A stretch of DNA of 33,957 nucleotides from Methylobacterium goesingense (GTDB taxonomy: Bacteria > Pseudomonadota > Alphaproteobacteria > Rhizobiales > Beijerinckiaceae): NCBI RefSeq assembly GCF_022179225.1, contig NZ_BPQL01000105.1:1-33957 (forward strand), read 5' to 3'. Positions 7,468 through 15,206 of the stretch are shown piece by piece. The number at the start of each line of letters is the position of its first letter. The stretch's first letter is position 1. The translations under genes were made by a program, and so were the position numbers. The notes under the pieces are model-generated. The model was not told the DNA's origin, searched no databases, and saw only the letters and a program-made list of their open reading frames with translations.

Positions 7468-7740
7468 TCAGCGGCGGCAGCGACCACCCGGACCGCGATA
7501 GAGACCGGGCGGGCAACCGCGCGGCGCGCCCGTGACGGCCCGCCTCATGGCGCCGCGCGGTCCGCGGTTCAGGCGGCAGCCCCCGAACGGGCCGCGATGG
7601 GCGCCGAAGCCGCAACCGGCGCGGACCTGGACGATTGGGGCGTCGACGCCGATGCCGCCGGCCGGCATGGGAAGGGCCTGGGCTCCGCCTGCCATGAGCA
7701 GGGTCGCGAAACCGCCGACGATGAGACCTGTGAGCTTCAT
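7468..7740 (-). CDS. Small secreted GCG_CRPN-type protein
   Basis: A 90-residue protein. A signal peptide (residues 1-22, ending AQA) leads into a short linker. The GCG_CRPN signature follows: G42-C43-G44, H48-R49-G50 and C55-R56-L57-N58, so the usual CRPN is CRLN here. The tail has a third cysteine (C76) and is rich in Arg, Gly and Pro, ending GPGGRCRR. The family is common in Methylobacterium and relatives; its function is unknown and secretion is the only firm inference. The start at 7740 is chosen because it gives the signal peptide. It is the last of three minus-strand genes for small secreted proteins. Confidence 0.8.
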   Translation of the reverse strand: MKLTGLIVGGFATLLMAGGAQALPMPAGGIGVDAPIVQVRAGCGFGAHRGPFGGCRLNRGPRGAMRRAVTGAPRGCPPGLYRGPGGRCRR

Positions 7741-7826
7741 TCTGATTCTTTCGTTGTGGCGGGCACAGCGCGTAGGCCGTGCCCTGGGAAAGACCGCTAT
7801 CCGAACCCCGATCCCGGGCATTCGGT

Positions 7827-8222
7827 TCACTTGGCGCGGCAGGGTCGCTCCGCGCGGACGACGCGACCGTCGTGGTCGGCGTCGAGCCGTGCGAACCGCT
7901 TGCTGGACGTGGCGTCGATCTCCTCGGCGGTGAGGAAGCCGTCGCCGTCCGCGTCGATGGCCCGGAACCGTCCGGCAGGGTCGTAGGGTCCCTTGCCGGG
8001 ACGAGCGTCCCACCAGGCCGCCCATTCCGCCCGGCTGACGCGCCCGTCGTGATCGGCATCGGCCCGCATGATCCGGGTGCGGTGCCGGGCGAGGAACGTA
8101 GAGAGGTCCACGCCCGCGGCTCCCGCACCGTTCGGCGTATCCGTTCCTGCAGGCGTCTGGGCGTGGGCGGCCGTTCCCGCCAAGAACGTGGCCAGTGCCA
8201 GGCAGGCGATAGCCTTTGTCAT
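7827..8222 (-). CDS. Secreted EF-hand calcium-binding protein
   Basis: A 131-residue protein with a signal peptide (residues 1-22, ending AHAQ), a Pro/Thr/Gly linker and three EF-hand loops: DADHDGRVSRAE (55-66), DADGDGFLTAEE (90-101) and DADHDGRVVRAE (114-125). Each has Asp at loop positions 1, 3 and 5 and Glu at 12, so all should bind Ca2+ or possibly a lanthanide. The start at 8222 has a GAGGTGAG ribosome site. It lies between two GCG_CRPN genes on the same strand (86 and 71 nt gaps). In methylotrophs EF-hand proteins can be lanthanide binders; these loops lack the Pro at position 2 typical of lanmodulin, so ordinary Ca2+ binding is more likely. Confidence 0.9.
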   Translation of the reverse strand: MTKAIACLALATFLAGTAAHAQTPAGTDTPNGAGAAGVDLSTFLARHRTRIMRADADHDGRVSRAEWAAWWDARPGKGPYDPAGRFRAIDADGDGFLTAEEIDATSSKRFARLDADHDGRVVRAERPCRAK

Positions 8223-8293
8223 GATCTCACCTCTCGCGTCACCGGGTCGTCCCGGGGCCGCGCCGGATGGCACGACCCCTAGCCTCGGCAGGG

Positions 8294-8632
8294 TCACCAA
8301 CGGTGATGCCAGCCGTGGTGGCCCCACCCGCGATGGCCCCAGCCGCGATGGCCCCAGCCGACATGCCGGTAGCCGCCCCAGCGAGGACCGCCCCAACCGA
8401 ACCGTCGCGGTCCGTAGAAGGCGGGCCGGAAGGCGTAGGGCCGGTAGAACACCCTTGGTCCGAGGTTGGGACGGCAGTAGCCGTAGAACCCGCGGTGGCC
8501 CCCGAGCCCGCAGCCGTCGCGGGCCTCGGCCGTGCCGGCGGTGGCCAGCGGCGCCGCCAGGCCGGCTGCCAGCAGGGCCGCGGGCAGAAGCCGCCTCAAC
8601 AGGGTCGGCGCGCGTACCGCTTCCTTCGTCAT
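8294..8632 (-). CDS. Secreted GCG_CRPN-type protein with His/Gly/Trp tail
   Basis: A 112-residue protein. The N-terminal signal peptide runs to about residue 37 (ATAGTAEA). The full family signature follows: G40-C41-G42, H46-R47-G48 and C53-R54-P55-N56. Residues about 60-85 are rich in Tyr, Phe and Arg, and residues 88-112 are repeats of WGHRG/WGHHG. The His-rich tail could bind metal ions, but this is inference from composition. The start at 8632 has a GGAGACGAAG ribosome site. It is first of the three minus-strand secreted-protein genes and divergent from an OmpR-type regulator gene. Confidence 0.85.
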   Translation of the reverse strand: MTKEAVRAPTLLRRLLPAALLAAGLAAPLATAGTAEARDGCGLGGHRGFYGYCRPNLGPRVFYRPYAFRPAFYGPRRFGWGGPRWGGYRHVGWGHRGWGHRGWGHHGWHHRW

Positions 8633-8822
8633 CGCTTCGTCTCCCGATGCGGTGTTTCGACTGCCCGCACCTTGCCGCCGGCCTGTCGCAGGAATTTGCC
8701 GGGAAACCCCTTTTTCGTCGCGAGCCGTCGCGGGTTCGAAGGTCCCGATACATTTCGCGACAGAATCCCCCGGGGAGGCGGACGCCGCCGCGCGTTAGGG
8801 TCCAGTACGAAAGGTTCGGGAC

Positions 8823-9542
8823 ATGGACGACGCACACATCCTGGTGGTGGACGACCATCGCGACATCCGCGATCCGCTCGCGGCCTACCTGAGGAAGCAC
8901 GAGCTCCGGGTCACCGTCGCCGCGGACGCGGCGGCCGCTCGCGTCGTCCTGACGGGAAGTGCCATCGACCTCGTGCTCCTCGACATCATGATGCCGGGAG
9001 AGGACGGCCTGTCGCTCTGCCGCCATATCCGGGAGGCCTACGACACGCCCGTCATCCTCCTCACCGCCCTTGCGGAGGGGACCGACCGGATCGTCGGCCT
9101 GGAGATCGGGGCCGACGACTACGTCACGAAGCCGTTCGAGCCGCGCGAACTCCTCGCCCGCATCAAGAACCTCCTCCGTCGCACGCGCGCGCTTCCCCGC
9201 ACCCGGGACGAGGCCGACGGACGCAAGCTGGCGTTCGACCGCTGGACGTTGGACACCGACCGGCGCGAGCTCGTCGACGAAGCCGGCACCCCTGTCACGC
9301 TCAGCACGGCGGAGTTCCGACTGCTGTCGGCACTGACCCGGCACCCGAGGGTGGTGCTCTCGCGCGACCAGCTCCTTGACCTGACCAGCGGCCGCACCGC
9401 CGACGCCTTCGACCGCAGCATCGACAACCAGGTCAGCCGCCTCCGGCGCAAGCTGGAGCTCGACCCGGCCAATCCGGGTCTCCTCAAGACCGTCTGGGGC
9501 GGTGGCTACGTCCTAGCGGCCGAGGTGAGGATTGTGCTTTGA
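8823..9542 (+). CDS. OmpR-family response regulator
   Basis: A 239-residue protein. The receiver domain spans residues 3-118, with acidic D10-D11, phospho-acceptor D54 in VLLDIMMPGEDG, T81 and K103 in TKPFEP. The C-terminal winged-helix DNA-binding domain (about 135-232) has LSTAEFRLLSAL and the recognition region DAFDRSIDNQVSRLRRKL, ending in GGGYVLA. The sensor kinase gene overlaps its stop codon by 4 nt, so the two form a translationally coupled pair. The regulator gene faces the GCG_CRPN/EF-hand genes across a 190-bp divergent region, so those are candidate targets. Confidence 0.95.
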   Translation: MDDAHILVVDDHRDIRDPLAAYLRKHELRVTVAADAAAARVVLTGSAIDLVLLDIMMPGEDGLSLCRHIREAYDTPVILLTALAEGTDRIVGLEIGADDYVTKPFEPRELLARIKNLLRRTRALPRTRDEADGRKLAFDRWTLDTDRRELVDEAGTPVTLSTAEFRLLSALTRHPRVVLSRDQLLDLTSGRTADAFDRSIDNQVSRLRRKLELDPANPGLLKTVWGGGYVLAAEVRIVL

Positions 9543-10879
9543 GGCTGGTGCCGCACTCGCTCGGCGGAAGGCTGGCGATCCTGCTGGTGTTCGCCGTCGT
9601 GGGCGCCCAGGCCGCGGCCTTCGCGATGTTCGCGCACGAGTCGTCACGGGTCGGCCGGGCGGCGGCCCGGACCCAAGTGGTCGACCGCATCGCCACGTTG
9701 GTGCGCCTGCTCGACGCGGTCCAGCCCGACACCGTCCCGGGCGTGGTCGCGGCCTACGGCTCCCCCCGCCACCGTTTCACCATCGATGCCGGCAGCCTTG
9801 TCCCGGAAGGCGCGATGGGGCCCGACGAGGCTCGGCTGGCGCGGCGGATCGACCGACGCATGAAGGACGACGCCAGCCAGGCGCGGATAGCCTTGGTCGA
9901 GCGCGACGTCGTGGAGAATGCCCCCCCGGGCCACCTGTCGGACAGGACCCAGGCCCTACGGGTCTCCGTCCGGCTCGACGACGGGCGCTGGCTCAACGCC
10001 GAGGCCCCGCTTGCACTCCGGACGCCGCCGTGGATGCGCATCGCGCTCATCCAGGTCCTTGCGAGCGTGGTCGCAGTGCTCGCTGTCGTCGCCATCGCCA
10101 GGCGCGGGATCGTCGGTCCCGTGGCGGACCTCGCCAGGGCCGCCGAGATGGCCGGTCGCGGTGCCGCCGTCGAACCGCTGCCGGAGCGTGGCCCACGCGA
10201 ATTACGAACCATGACGGCGGCGTTCAACCGAATGCAGGAGCGCTCACGGGCCTTCGTCGCCGACCGCACCCGGATGCTGGCCGCCATCAGCCACGACCTG
10301 CGCACCCCCATCGCCTCGCTCTGGCTCCGGGCCGAGATGGTCGAGGACGGCGAATTGCGCACGGCGATGGTGCGTACGATCTCGGACATGGGGCGGATGG
10401 TTGACGCGACCCTGGCGTTCGCCCGTGACGATGCGCTCGCCCAGGGTAGCGGCCCGCTGGACCTCGTCGAGATGGTACGGGCGCTTGCGGACGATCACGT
10501 TGTCCTGGGGCGGGACGTGACCGTCGCGTCGCCGGCCGACCTTCTGTTCCATGGCCGGCGGGTGGCGCTGCGTCGGGCCCTCGACAACCTCGTCGAGAAC
10601 GCGGTGCGCTACGGTGACAAGGCGCGGATCACCCTTGAGCGGGGGGGTGACAGCGTCCGTATCCTCGTCGACGACGACGGGCCGGGCATTCCGTCCGACA
10701 GGATCGAGGAAATGTTCGCGCCCTTCGCGCGACTGGAGGGTTCGCGTAACGCGGACACAGGTGGGACCGGTCTCGGTCTCGCCATCGCACGGTCGGCGAT
10801 CCGCGCGCATGGAGGCGACGTTGCCCTGGCCAACCGGGCCGGCGGCGGCCTGAGGGCGGAGGTGAGCCTACCGGCCTAG
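9539..10879 (+). CDS. Membrane sensor histidine kinase
   Basis: A 446-residue protein. Membrane helices lie at about 11-31 and 166-187, enclosing a 135-residue periplasmic sensor domain. A HAMP domain (190-240) follows, then a HisKA domain with phospho-acceptor H252 in ISHDLRTP. The HATPase_c domain has N box NLVENAVRYG, G1 DDGPGIP and G2 GTGLGLAIA. The TTG at 9539 overlaps the response-regulator stop (TTGA); a GTG six bases later is an alternative. It phosphorylates the adjacent OmpR-type regulator. The signal is unknown; the layout resembles EnvZ-type kinases. Confidence 0.93.
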   Translation: MRLVPHSLGGRLAILLVFAVVGAQAAAFAMFAHESSRVGRAAARTQVVDRIATLVRLLDAVQPDTVPGVVAAYGSPRHRFTIDAGSLVPEGAMGPDEARLARRIDRRMKDDASQARIALVERDVVENAPPGHLSDRTQALRVSVRLDDGRWLNAEAPLALRTPPWMRIALIQVLASVVAVLAVVAIARRGIVGPVADLARAAEMAGRGAAVEPLPERGPRELRTMTAAFNRMQERSRAFVADRTRMLAAISHDLRTPIASLWLRAEMVEDGELRTAMVRTISDMGRMVDATLAFARDDALAQGSGPLDLVEMVRALADDHVVLGRDVTVASPADLLFHGRRVALRRALDNLVENAVRYGDKARITLERGGDSVRILVDDDGPGIPSDRIEEMFAPFARLEGSRNADTGGTGLGLAIARSAIRAHGGDVALANRAGGGLRAEVSLPA

Positions 10880-11226
10880 GGGCCCGAATGCCGCGTGATG
10901 GATGGCGAGGATGTCTTCCGCAATCCCGGTGTTACGCGATCACGCCGCCCTGCAGGCCGCCGTGCTGATCACTGCCGTTTAGTTCACGGGTCGCCAATCC
11001 CACTTGCATGAGACATCGCCGGGCACGGTGAGAGGCGTCCAGTACAACCAGCAGCCAAACGGGCAGCCATTGTCGCCGTAACCCGTGCGGTGGTCCCGTG
11101 AGGCTCCAGGTGTGCTGGCGTCCAGAAAGTATCAGATCGGCTGGTACGTACGGACTATTGCCCCCCGTGCCGCCGATGCCACCTGACAGCGGGCGGATCT
11201 TTGGCCCAGGCACTACGAGGCCAACC
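10880..11226. other. Intergenic stretch without recognisable gene
   Basis: This is 347 bp between the kinase stop and a short open frame. Overlapping frames on both strands have no recognisable domain and no good ribosome site. No strong terminator stem follows the kinase gene. I see no repeat or RNA gene here. Confidence 0.5.
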
Positions 11227-11316
11227 ATGCTCCGCAAGCTCCTCACGGCATTCCTGCTTCCCAGGATCATCGCCTTCGTCAGCCGGCGCTTCGGCGGCGG
11301 ACGCCGACCACGATGA
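11227..11316 (+). CDS. Possible 29-residue basic amphipathic/membrane peptide
   Basis: ATG at 11227 with a CGAGG ribosome site at 11216-11220. The peptide has a hydrophobic stretch (LLTAFLLPRIIAFV) followed by an Arg/Gly tail (SRRFGGGRRPR), a pattern seen in real bacterial small membrane proteins. It lies 92 bp before the YidB-like gene on the same strand. With no search possible, this is only a candidate. Confidence 0.4.
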   Translation: MLRKLLTAFLLPRIIAFVSRRFGGGRRPR

Positions 11317-11408
11317 TCGAAGCCGCGATGCGAACGCAAACAGCGTCGCGGACGTTCGCTATTCGATCCCGTCACACATCCGAACACGAACACGGCAAGG
11401 AACCGACG

Positions 11409-11909
11409 ATGAGCAAGGGCTATCCCTCAATGACCGCGCTGCTGGGCCTGCTGGCCGTGGCTGGCTACCAGAACCGCGACAAGCTTGCCGAACTCCTGAA
11501 GGGCCACGACACCCCGTCGACCCCTTCCCTGAGCCCGAACCATGGCACCGTCCCTCCGGTCCCGAACACCGTATCGAGCACCGGCTCCACGGGCGGCATC
11601 GGCAATCTCGGCAACCTGCTCGGCGGCCTCGGCACGGCCGGCGTGGGCGGCCTGATCGCCAGCGGTCTCACGGAACTCGTCGACCACTTCACCAAGGGTG
11701 GCCACGGCGAGACCGCCAACTCCTGGGTCAACCAGGGTGCGAACCGCGATATTCCCGAGGCGGACCTGGAGAAGGCCATCGGCCCCGAAACCCTCGACGG
11801 GCTCCAGAAGCAGACCGGCCTGAGCCGTGCGGATATCCTCTCCCGACTCTCGCGCGACCTGCCGTCGGCCATCGAACGTTACGCCCAGGACGGCCGTCAG
11901 CCGGCCTGA
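11409..11909 (+). CDS. YidB-like DUF937 family protein
   Basis: A 166-residue protein. A hydrophobic N-terminal segment (MTALLGLLAVAGY) is followed by a Pro/Thr/Ser linker and a Gly-rich, Leu-rich hydrophobic stretch (GNLGNLLGGLGTAGVGG). The C-terminus has the YidB signature: SWVNQGANRDI, then ADLEKAIGPETLDGLQKQTGLSRADIL and LSRDLPSAIERYAQDG. The family is widespread in proteobacteria and functionally uncharacterised. The start at 11409 has an AAGGA ribosome site; the frame is open to 11313 but that part looks non-coding. It is followed closely by a frameshifted small gene. Confidence 0.85.
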   Translation: MSKGYPSMTALLGLLAVAGYQNRDKLAELLKGHDTPSTPSLSPNHGTVPPVPNTVSSTGSTGGIGNLGNLLGGLGTAGVGGLIASGLTELVDHFTKGGHGETANSWVNQGANRDIPEADLEKAIGPETLDGLQKQTGLSRADILSRLSRDLPSAIERYAQDGRQPA

Positions 11910-11983
11910 CTGAATGACGATTGGTCGGCGCCTCGGGGGTGCCGACCCTGTTTTGACCTGCCGATACGTCAGCGGAGCCTCTC

Positions 11984-12297
11984 ATGACGGCCGTCAGGAC
12001 ACTGATAAACGCCAGTTCCAACGGCGACCGCTGGTTCCTCTACCACGGCGACGATCCGGTCGACGTCTTCGTCTTCCACGAACCGAACGGCCCCTCCGGC
12101 GGTACGCCGAAGCGGATCGGCATTCCGGACTTCCTCTCGACCGATGCCGGCTCCCCCGCGAGCATCGCGACCTCCTTCGGATGATCGGCTCGCTCGTCGA
12201 GGCGGGGCATTCCGAGTCGGTCACCCAGGAATCGGGACCGGAGCCCGGTGCTGCAGCCGCCGAGCCGACGCCGGGCGAGGCTGTCTCAGCCTTCTGA
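11984..12297 (+). pseudogene. Frameshifted small conserved hypothetical gene
   Basis: The first frame (11984-12184) starts well (CGGAGCC ribosome site) and encodes 66 residues including SSNGDRWFLYHGDDPVDVFV and EPNGPSGG, a pattern I associate with a small alphaproteobacterial hypothetical family. Members of that family normally continue to a conserved LLRLIGTLV-like end. Here that ending (REHRDLLRMIGSLVEAG) lies in the -1 frame and runs to a stop at 12297. A run of five C at 12153-12157 is where the frames join: one extra C would restore a single reading frame of about 104 residues. Either the gene is broken, or this is a homopolymer sequencing error, or -1 slippage occurs. The family recall is from memory. 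Confidence 0.6.
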
Positions 12298-12408
12298 CCC
12301 TACCTGTAAGTGCACCATGGCCATCGACTTGGTCGCCATCGCCCGGGACGTCATGAGCAGCGTGATCCCCTTCCCAACCCCTCGCGGCGCCTGACCTTTG
12401 GACCGGCT

Positions 12409-13455
12409 TTGACGTATCTCTCGACCGCCCTGAAAGTTGTTGCGGCTCTCTTGGCCACGGCGACCTTCCTGCCCCTGATCCCGACGAACCTGGGCTTCGT
12501 GCGCAGCCTGGATTTTCCGCGGCTGCAGATCGCCGTCGCCCTCGTCGGATGCATCGTCGCGCTTCTCGCGATATCCCGGGACGCCTCGGCGCTGGTCCTG
12601 TCGGCCGCGATGCTGGCCGCGCTGGCGCTTCAGGCCAGCCACATCCTGCCGTTCACGCCGCTGGCCGCGACCCAGGCGAAGGCGGCCGACACCTGCGATG
12701 CGGGTGACCGGGGCAGCCTGCTCGTGCTCAACGTGCTGCAATCGAACCGGGACTACGCCGTCGCCCTCGACCTGATCGAGAGGCAGTCGCCGGACATCGT
12801 GCTGTTGCTGGAGACCGATGCCGGCTGGCAATCGGCCATGGCACCCCTGCGGGTGCGCTATCCGAACCAGGTCGAGCAGCCCCAGGACAACACCTACGGC
12901 CTGCTGTTCTACTCGCGGCTTCCCCTGCGCGATCCAACGATCCGCTTCCTGCTGCAGGAGGATGTCCCGTCGCTACGAACCACCATCGTCCTGCCCGGCG
13001 GCGAGGCGGTGACCTTTCACGGCCTGCATCCGCGGCCGCCCCATCCGGGCCACAGCAGCGCGCCGCGCGACGCCGAGCTCGTGATGGTCGCCAAAGAGGT
13101 AGCGAAGACCAAAGGTCCGACCATCGTCGCGGGCGACCTCAACGACGTGGCCTGGTCGCGAACGAACCAACTTTTCCAGAATCTCAGCGGCCTGCTCGAC
13201 CCCCGTCAGGGGCGCGGCCTATTCTCGACCTTCCACGCGCAGTATCCGGTCGCCCGCTGGCCGCTCGATCACGTCTTCTTCAGCGAGCACTTCCTCCTCG
13301 CCGACATGCAACGCCTGGGCGATATCGGCTCGGATCATTTCCCGATCTCGGTCAGCCTGTGCCGGGCACCTCATGCCCCTGCGCGACAGGACGCCCCCGA
13401 GGCCTCGAAGGAGGACCACCGCGACGCCCGGGAAGCCATCGAGGCGGTGCAGTGA
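12409..13455 (+). CDS. Membrane-anchored EEP family hydrolase (paralogue)
   Basis: A 348-residue protein if translation starts at the TTG at 12409. The frame is open to a GTG at 12310, but that extension is Arg/His/Pro-rich and looks non-coding. Two or three hydrophobic helices (residues about 5-80) anchor it. The EEP catalytic domain follows, with LLLETD, HGLHPRPPHPG, GDLND, WPLDHVFF and SDHFPI, which contain the metal-binding Glu/Asp and the catalytic Asp-His pair. It shares this order, and a PLIPT...DFPRL N-terminal stretch, with the protein at 1-1024, so the two are paralogues. A charged tail of about 30 residues follows the domain. The substrate is unknown. Confidence 0.88.
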   Translation: MTYLSTALKVVAALLATATFLPLIPTNLGFVRSLDFPRLQIAVALVGCIVALLAISRDASALVLSAAMLAALALQASHILPFTPLAATQAKAADTCDAGDRGSLLVLNVLQSNRDYAVALDLIERQSPDIVLLLETDAGWQSAMAPLRVRYPNQVEQPQDNTYGLLFYSRLPLRDPTIRFLLQEDVPSLRTTIVLPGGEAVTFHGLHPRPPHPGHSSAPRDAELVMVAKEVAKTKGPTIVAGDLNDVAWSRTNQLFQNLSGLLDPRQGRGLFSTFHAQYPVARWPLDHVFFSEHFLLADMQRLGDIGSDHFPISVSLCRAPHAPARQDAPEASKEDHRDAREAIEAVQ

Positions 13456-13617
13456 TGCGCTAGGTTAAAAGGGCCAGGAACAACCTGCCCGCGAACGACC
13501 GGCGGCTTTGCCGTTCCCGTTCGGTTCGATTACGTTGTGCACGCTCAGGGGGCGGGCGGCGATGTCCGCAGCGCGATCCGTCGTATCCGTAGCCCCCCGA
13601 CAGGAAAACCCGGGATC

Positions 13618-14739
13618 ATGGAACCAGCAGAAGCCTGGAGAATGACCGACAGCCTCCACGCCGAACACGGCAAGGGAGACCCTTTCGCGGCCGCCATCCG
13701 GGCGACGCGCATGGCAATGATCATCACCGACCCCCGTCTTCCCGACAATCCCATCGTGTTCGTCAACGATGCGTTCTGTAAGCTCTCTGGCTACGACCGC
13801 TCCGAGATCATGGGGACGAACTGCCGTTTCCTTCAGGGGCCGGATACCGACCGGGAAGACGTCCGCCGCATTCGCGAGGCCGTCGCCGAGCGTCGTGACA
13901 TCGCCGTTGATTTGCTGAACTACCGCAAGGACGGCACCTCGTTCTGGAACGGGCTCTACATGAGCCCGGTCGTGAACGAGGACGGCGAGGTCCTGTACTT
14001 CTTCGCCTCCCAGCTCGACATCACCCATCGGGTCGATAACGAGCTTCAGATCCGGAACGAGAAGGCCGCCGTCGAGCGCCAAGTGGTCGAACGGACGCGA
14101 GAGCTCACCGAGGCGCTGGCCGCCAAGACGATGCTGGTTCACGAGGTCGACCACCGCGTGAAGAACAACCTGCAGATGATCTCATCGCTGCTTGGGATGC
14201 AGGCCCGCACCATCGCCGACCCTGACGCGCGGGAGAAAATGCGGATGATGCTGGACCGCGTCGAGGCGCTCGGCACCGTCCATCGTCAACTCTACGACTC
14301 CGGCAACGTCACGCGCTTCGACGTCGCCGATTGCGCCCGCGAGCTCGTCACCGACCTCGTCCACGGAAGCGGGCGTAACGAGATCCGCCTCAGGCTGGAA
14401 CTCGAATCCGTCGTCATCGCCGTCGACAAGGCCGCTCCGGTGGCGCTGATGCTGAACGAACTCGTGACCAATGCGCTCAAGCACGCCTTTCCGGATGGCC
14501 GGGCGGGCAAGCTTGTCGTCAGCGTCGAACCGGACGGGGCCGACGTGCGGCTCGACGTCAGGGACGATGGCGTCGGTATCTCCGGACGCTCCATAGACCC
14601 GAAGTCTTTCGGGCAGCGTTTGGTCAAGACCCTGGGGCGCCAACTCGGCGCCACCATCGAATGGCTGCCGGCCGATCCCGGCACCCGCGTCGCCGTGCGG
14701 TTCCCGAACGGTGCGGGCAAGGAGCCGGTAAAGCCATGA
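13618..14739 (+). CDS. LOV-domain blue-light histidine kinase (HisKA_2 type)
   Basis: A 373-residue soluble protein. Residues about 25-135 form a LOV domain with the photo-adduct cysteine C69 in GTNCRFLQGPDTD, flavin contacts in NYRKDGTSFWN, and the flip glutamine in FASQLDIT; all elements of a working FMN photosensor are present. A coiled linker (about 140-172) leads to a HisKA_2 dimerisation domain with phospho-acceptor H179 in EVDHRVKNNLQ, and an ATPase domain (LMLNELVTNALKHAF, RDDGVGI). Its blue-light output is predicted to go to the response regulator encoded next, whose ATG overlaps this stop (ATGA). ATG 13618 is preferred; 13642 is possible. Confidence 0.93.
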   Translation: MEPAEAWRMTDSLHAEHGKGDPFAAAIRATRMAMIITDPRLPDNPIVFVNDAFCKLSGYDRSEIMGTNCRFLQGPDTDREDVRRIREAVAERRDIAVDLLNYRKDGTSFWNGLYMSPVVNEDGEVLYFFASQLDITHRVDNELQIRNEKAAVERQVVERTRELTEALAAKTMLVHEVDHRVKNNLQMISSLLGMQARTIADPDAREKMRMMLDRVEALGTVHRQLYDSGNVTRFDVADCARELVTDLVHGSGRNEIRLRLELESVVIAVDKAAPVALMLNELVTNALKHAFPDGRAGKLVVSVEPDGADVRLDVRDDGVGISGRSIDPKSFGQRLVKTLGRQLGATIEWLPADPGTRVAVRFPNGAGKEPVKP

Positions 14740-15206
14740 GCGACCCCCTTCGTATCCTCATCGTCGAGGACGAGGCCCTGATCCTGATGCAGCTGGAAAT
14801 GCTGTTCGAGGATGCCGGGCACGAGGTCGTGGGCACCGCCGTCTCGGAAGAGGAAGCGGTTGCCCTCGCCATCGAGACGAGGCCTGATATCGCCTTCGTG
14901 GACGTGCGTCTGAAGGACGGCACGTCCGGCATGAAAGCCGCACGGGCGATGCGCGACATCGCCGGTCTGACCGTGGTTTTCTTGACCGCCAATGTCCGCA
15001 TGCTGCCGGACGACCTCGACGGGGCGGCGGCCGTCATCCCGAAGCCTTTCTCCGAGAAGGTGTTCGGGGCGGCGCTCCCGTTCCTTGAGGAATGCGTCCG
15101 GCGTCCCCCGCCATCCATGGATCGCCCCCCGGGCGTGCGCTTGGCGCCCTGGTACCTGGAACGGATCGGTCTCCGCGCCGCCCAGGCCGCCGCGGAACTG
15201 CCGTGA
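14736..15206 (+). CDS. Single-domain response regulator
   Basis: A 156-residue protein consisting of a receiver domain (residues 5-118) with acidic E11-D12, phospho-acceptor D56 in AFVDVRLKDG, T84 in VFLTAN and K103 in IPKPFSEK. A 35-residue C-terminal tail (PPPSMDRPPGVRLAPWYLER) has no DNA-binding domain. It must therefore signal through protein contact or work as a phosphate relay or sink. It overlaps the LOV kinase gene and the phytochrome kinase gene by 4 nt each (ATGA and GTGA). With one regulator between two light-sensing kinases, it is the natural point where blue and red signals meet. Confidence 0.93.
   Translation: MSDPLRILIVEDEALILMQLEMLFEDAGHEVVGTAVSEEEAVALAIETRPDIAFVDVRLKDGTSGMKAARAMRDIAGLTVVFLTANVRMLPDDLDGAAAVIPKPFSEKVFGAALPFLEECVRRPPPSMDRPPGVRLAPWYLERIGLRAAQAAAELP

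Noticed and set aside
7827..8222. Lanmodulin-type lanthanide-binding protein
   Set aside because: The three EF-hand loops lack Pro at position 2 and the close EF-pair spacing of lanmodulin, so a general EF-hand call is safer.
7827..9344. 505-residue minus-strand frame
   Set aside because: Only its last 131 codons (the EF-hand protein from 8222) are real. The rest runs antisense to the OmpR-type regulator and through a GCG_CRPN gene in another frame.
12317..12394. 25-codon frame ending PTPRGA before the second EEP gene
   Set aside because: There is no clear ribosome site and no recognisable family. Its GGCGCCTGACC end resembles the GGGGCCTGACC of the leaders, but no stem structure is present, so I treat it as chance.
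13456..13617. EcfG-type promoter before the LOV kinase operon
   Set aside because: A GGAAC is present near 13475, but no CGTT lies at the right distance (the nearest is about 30 nt away).
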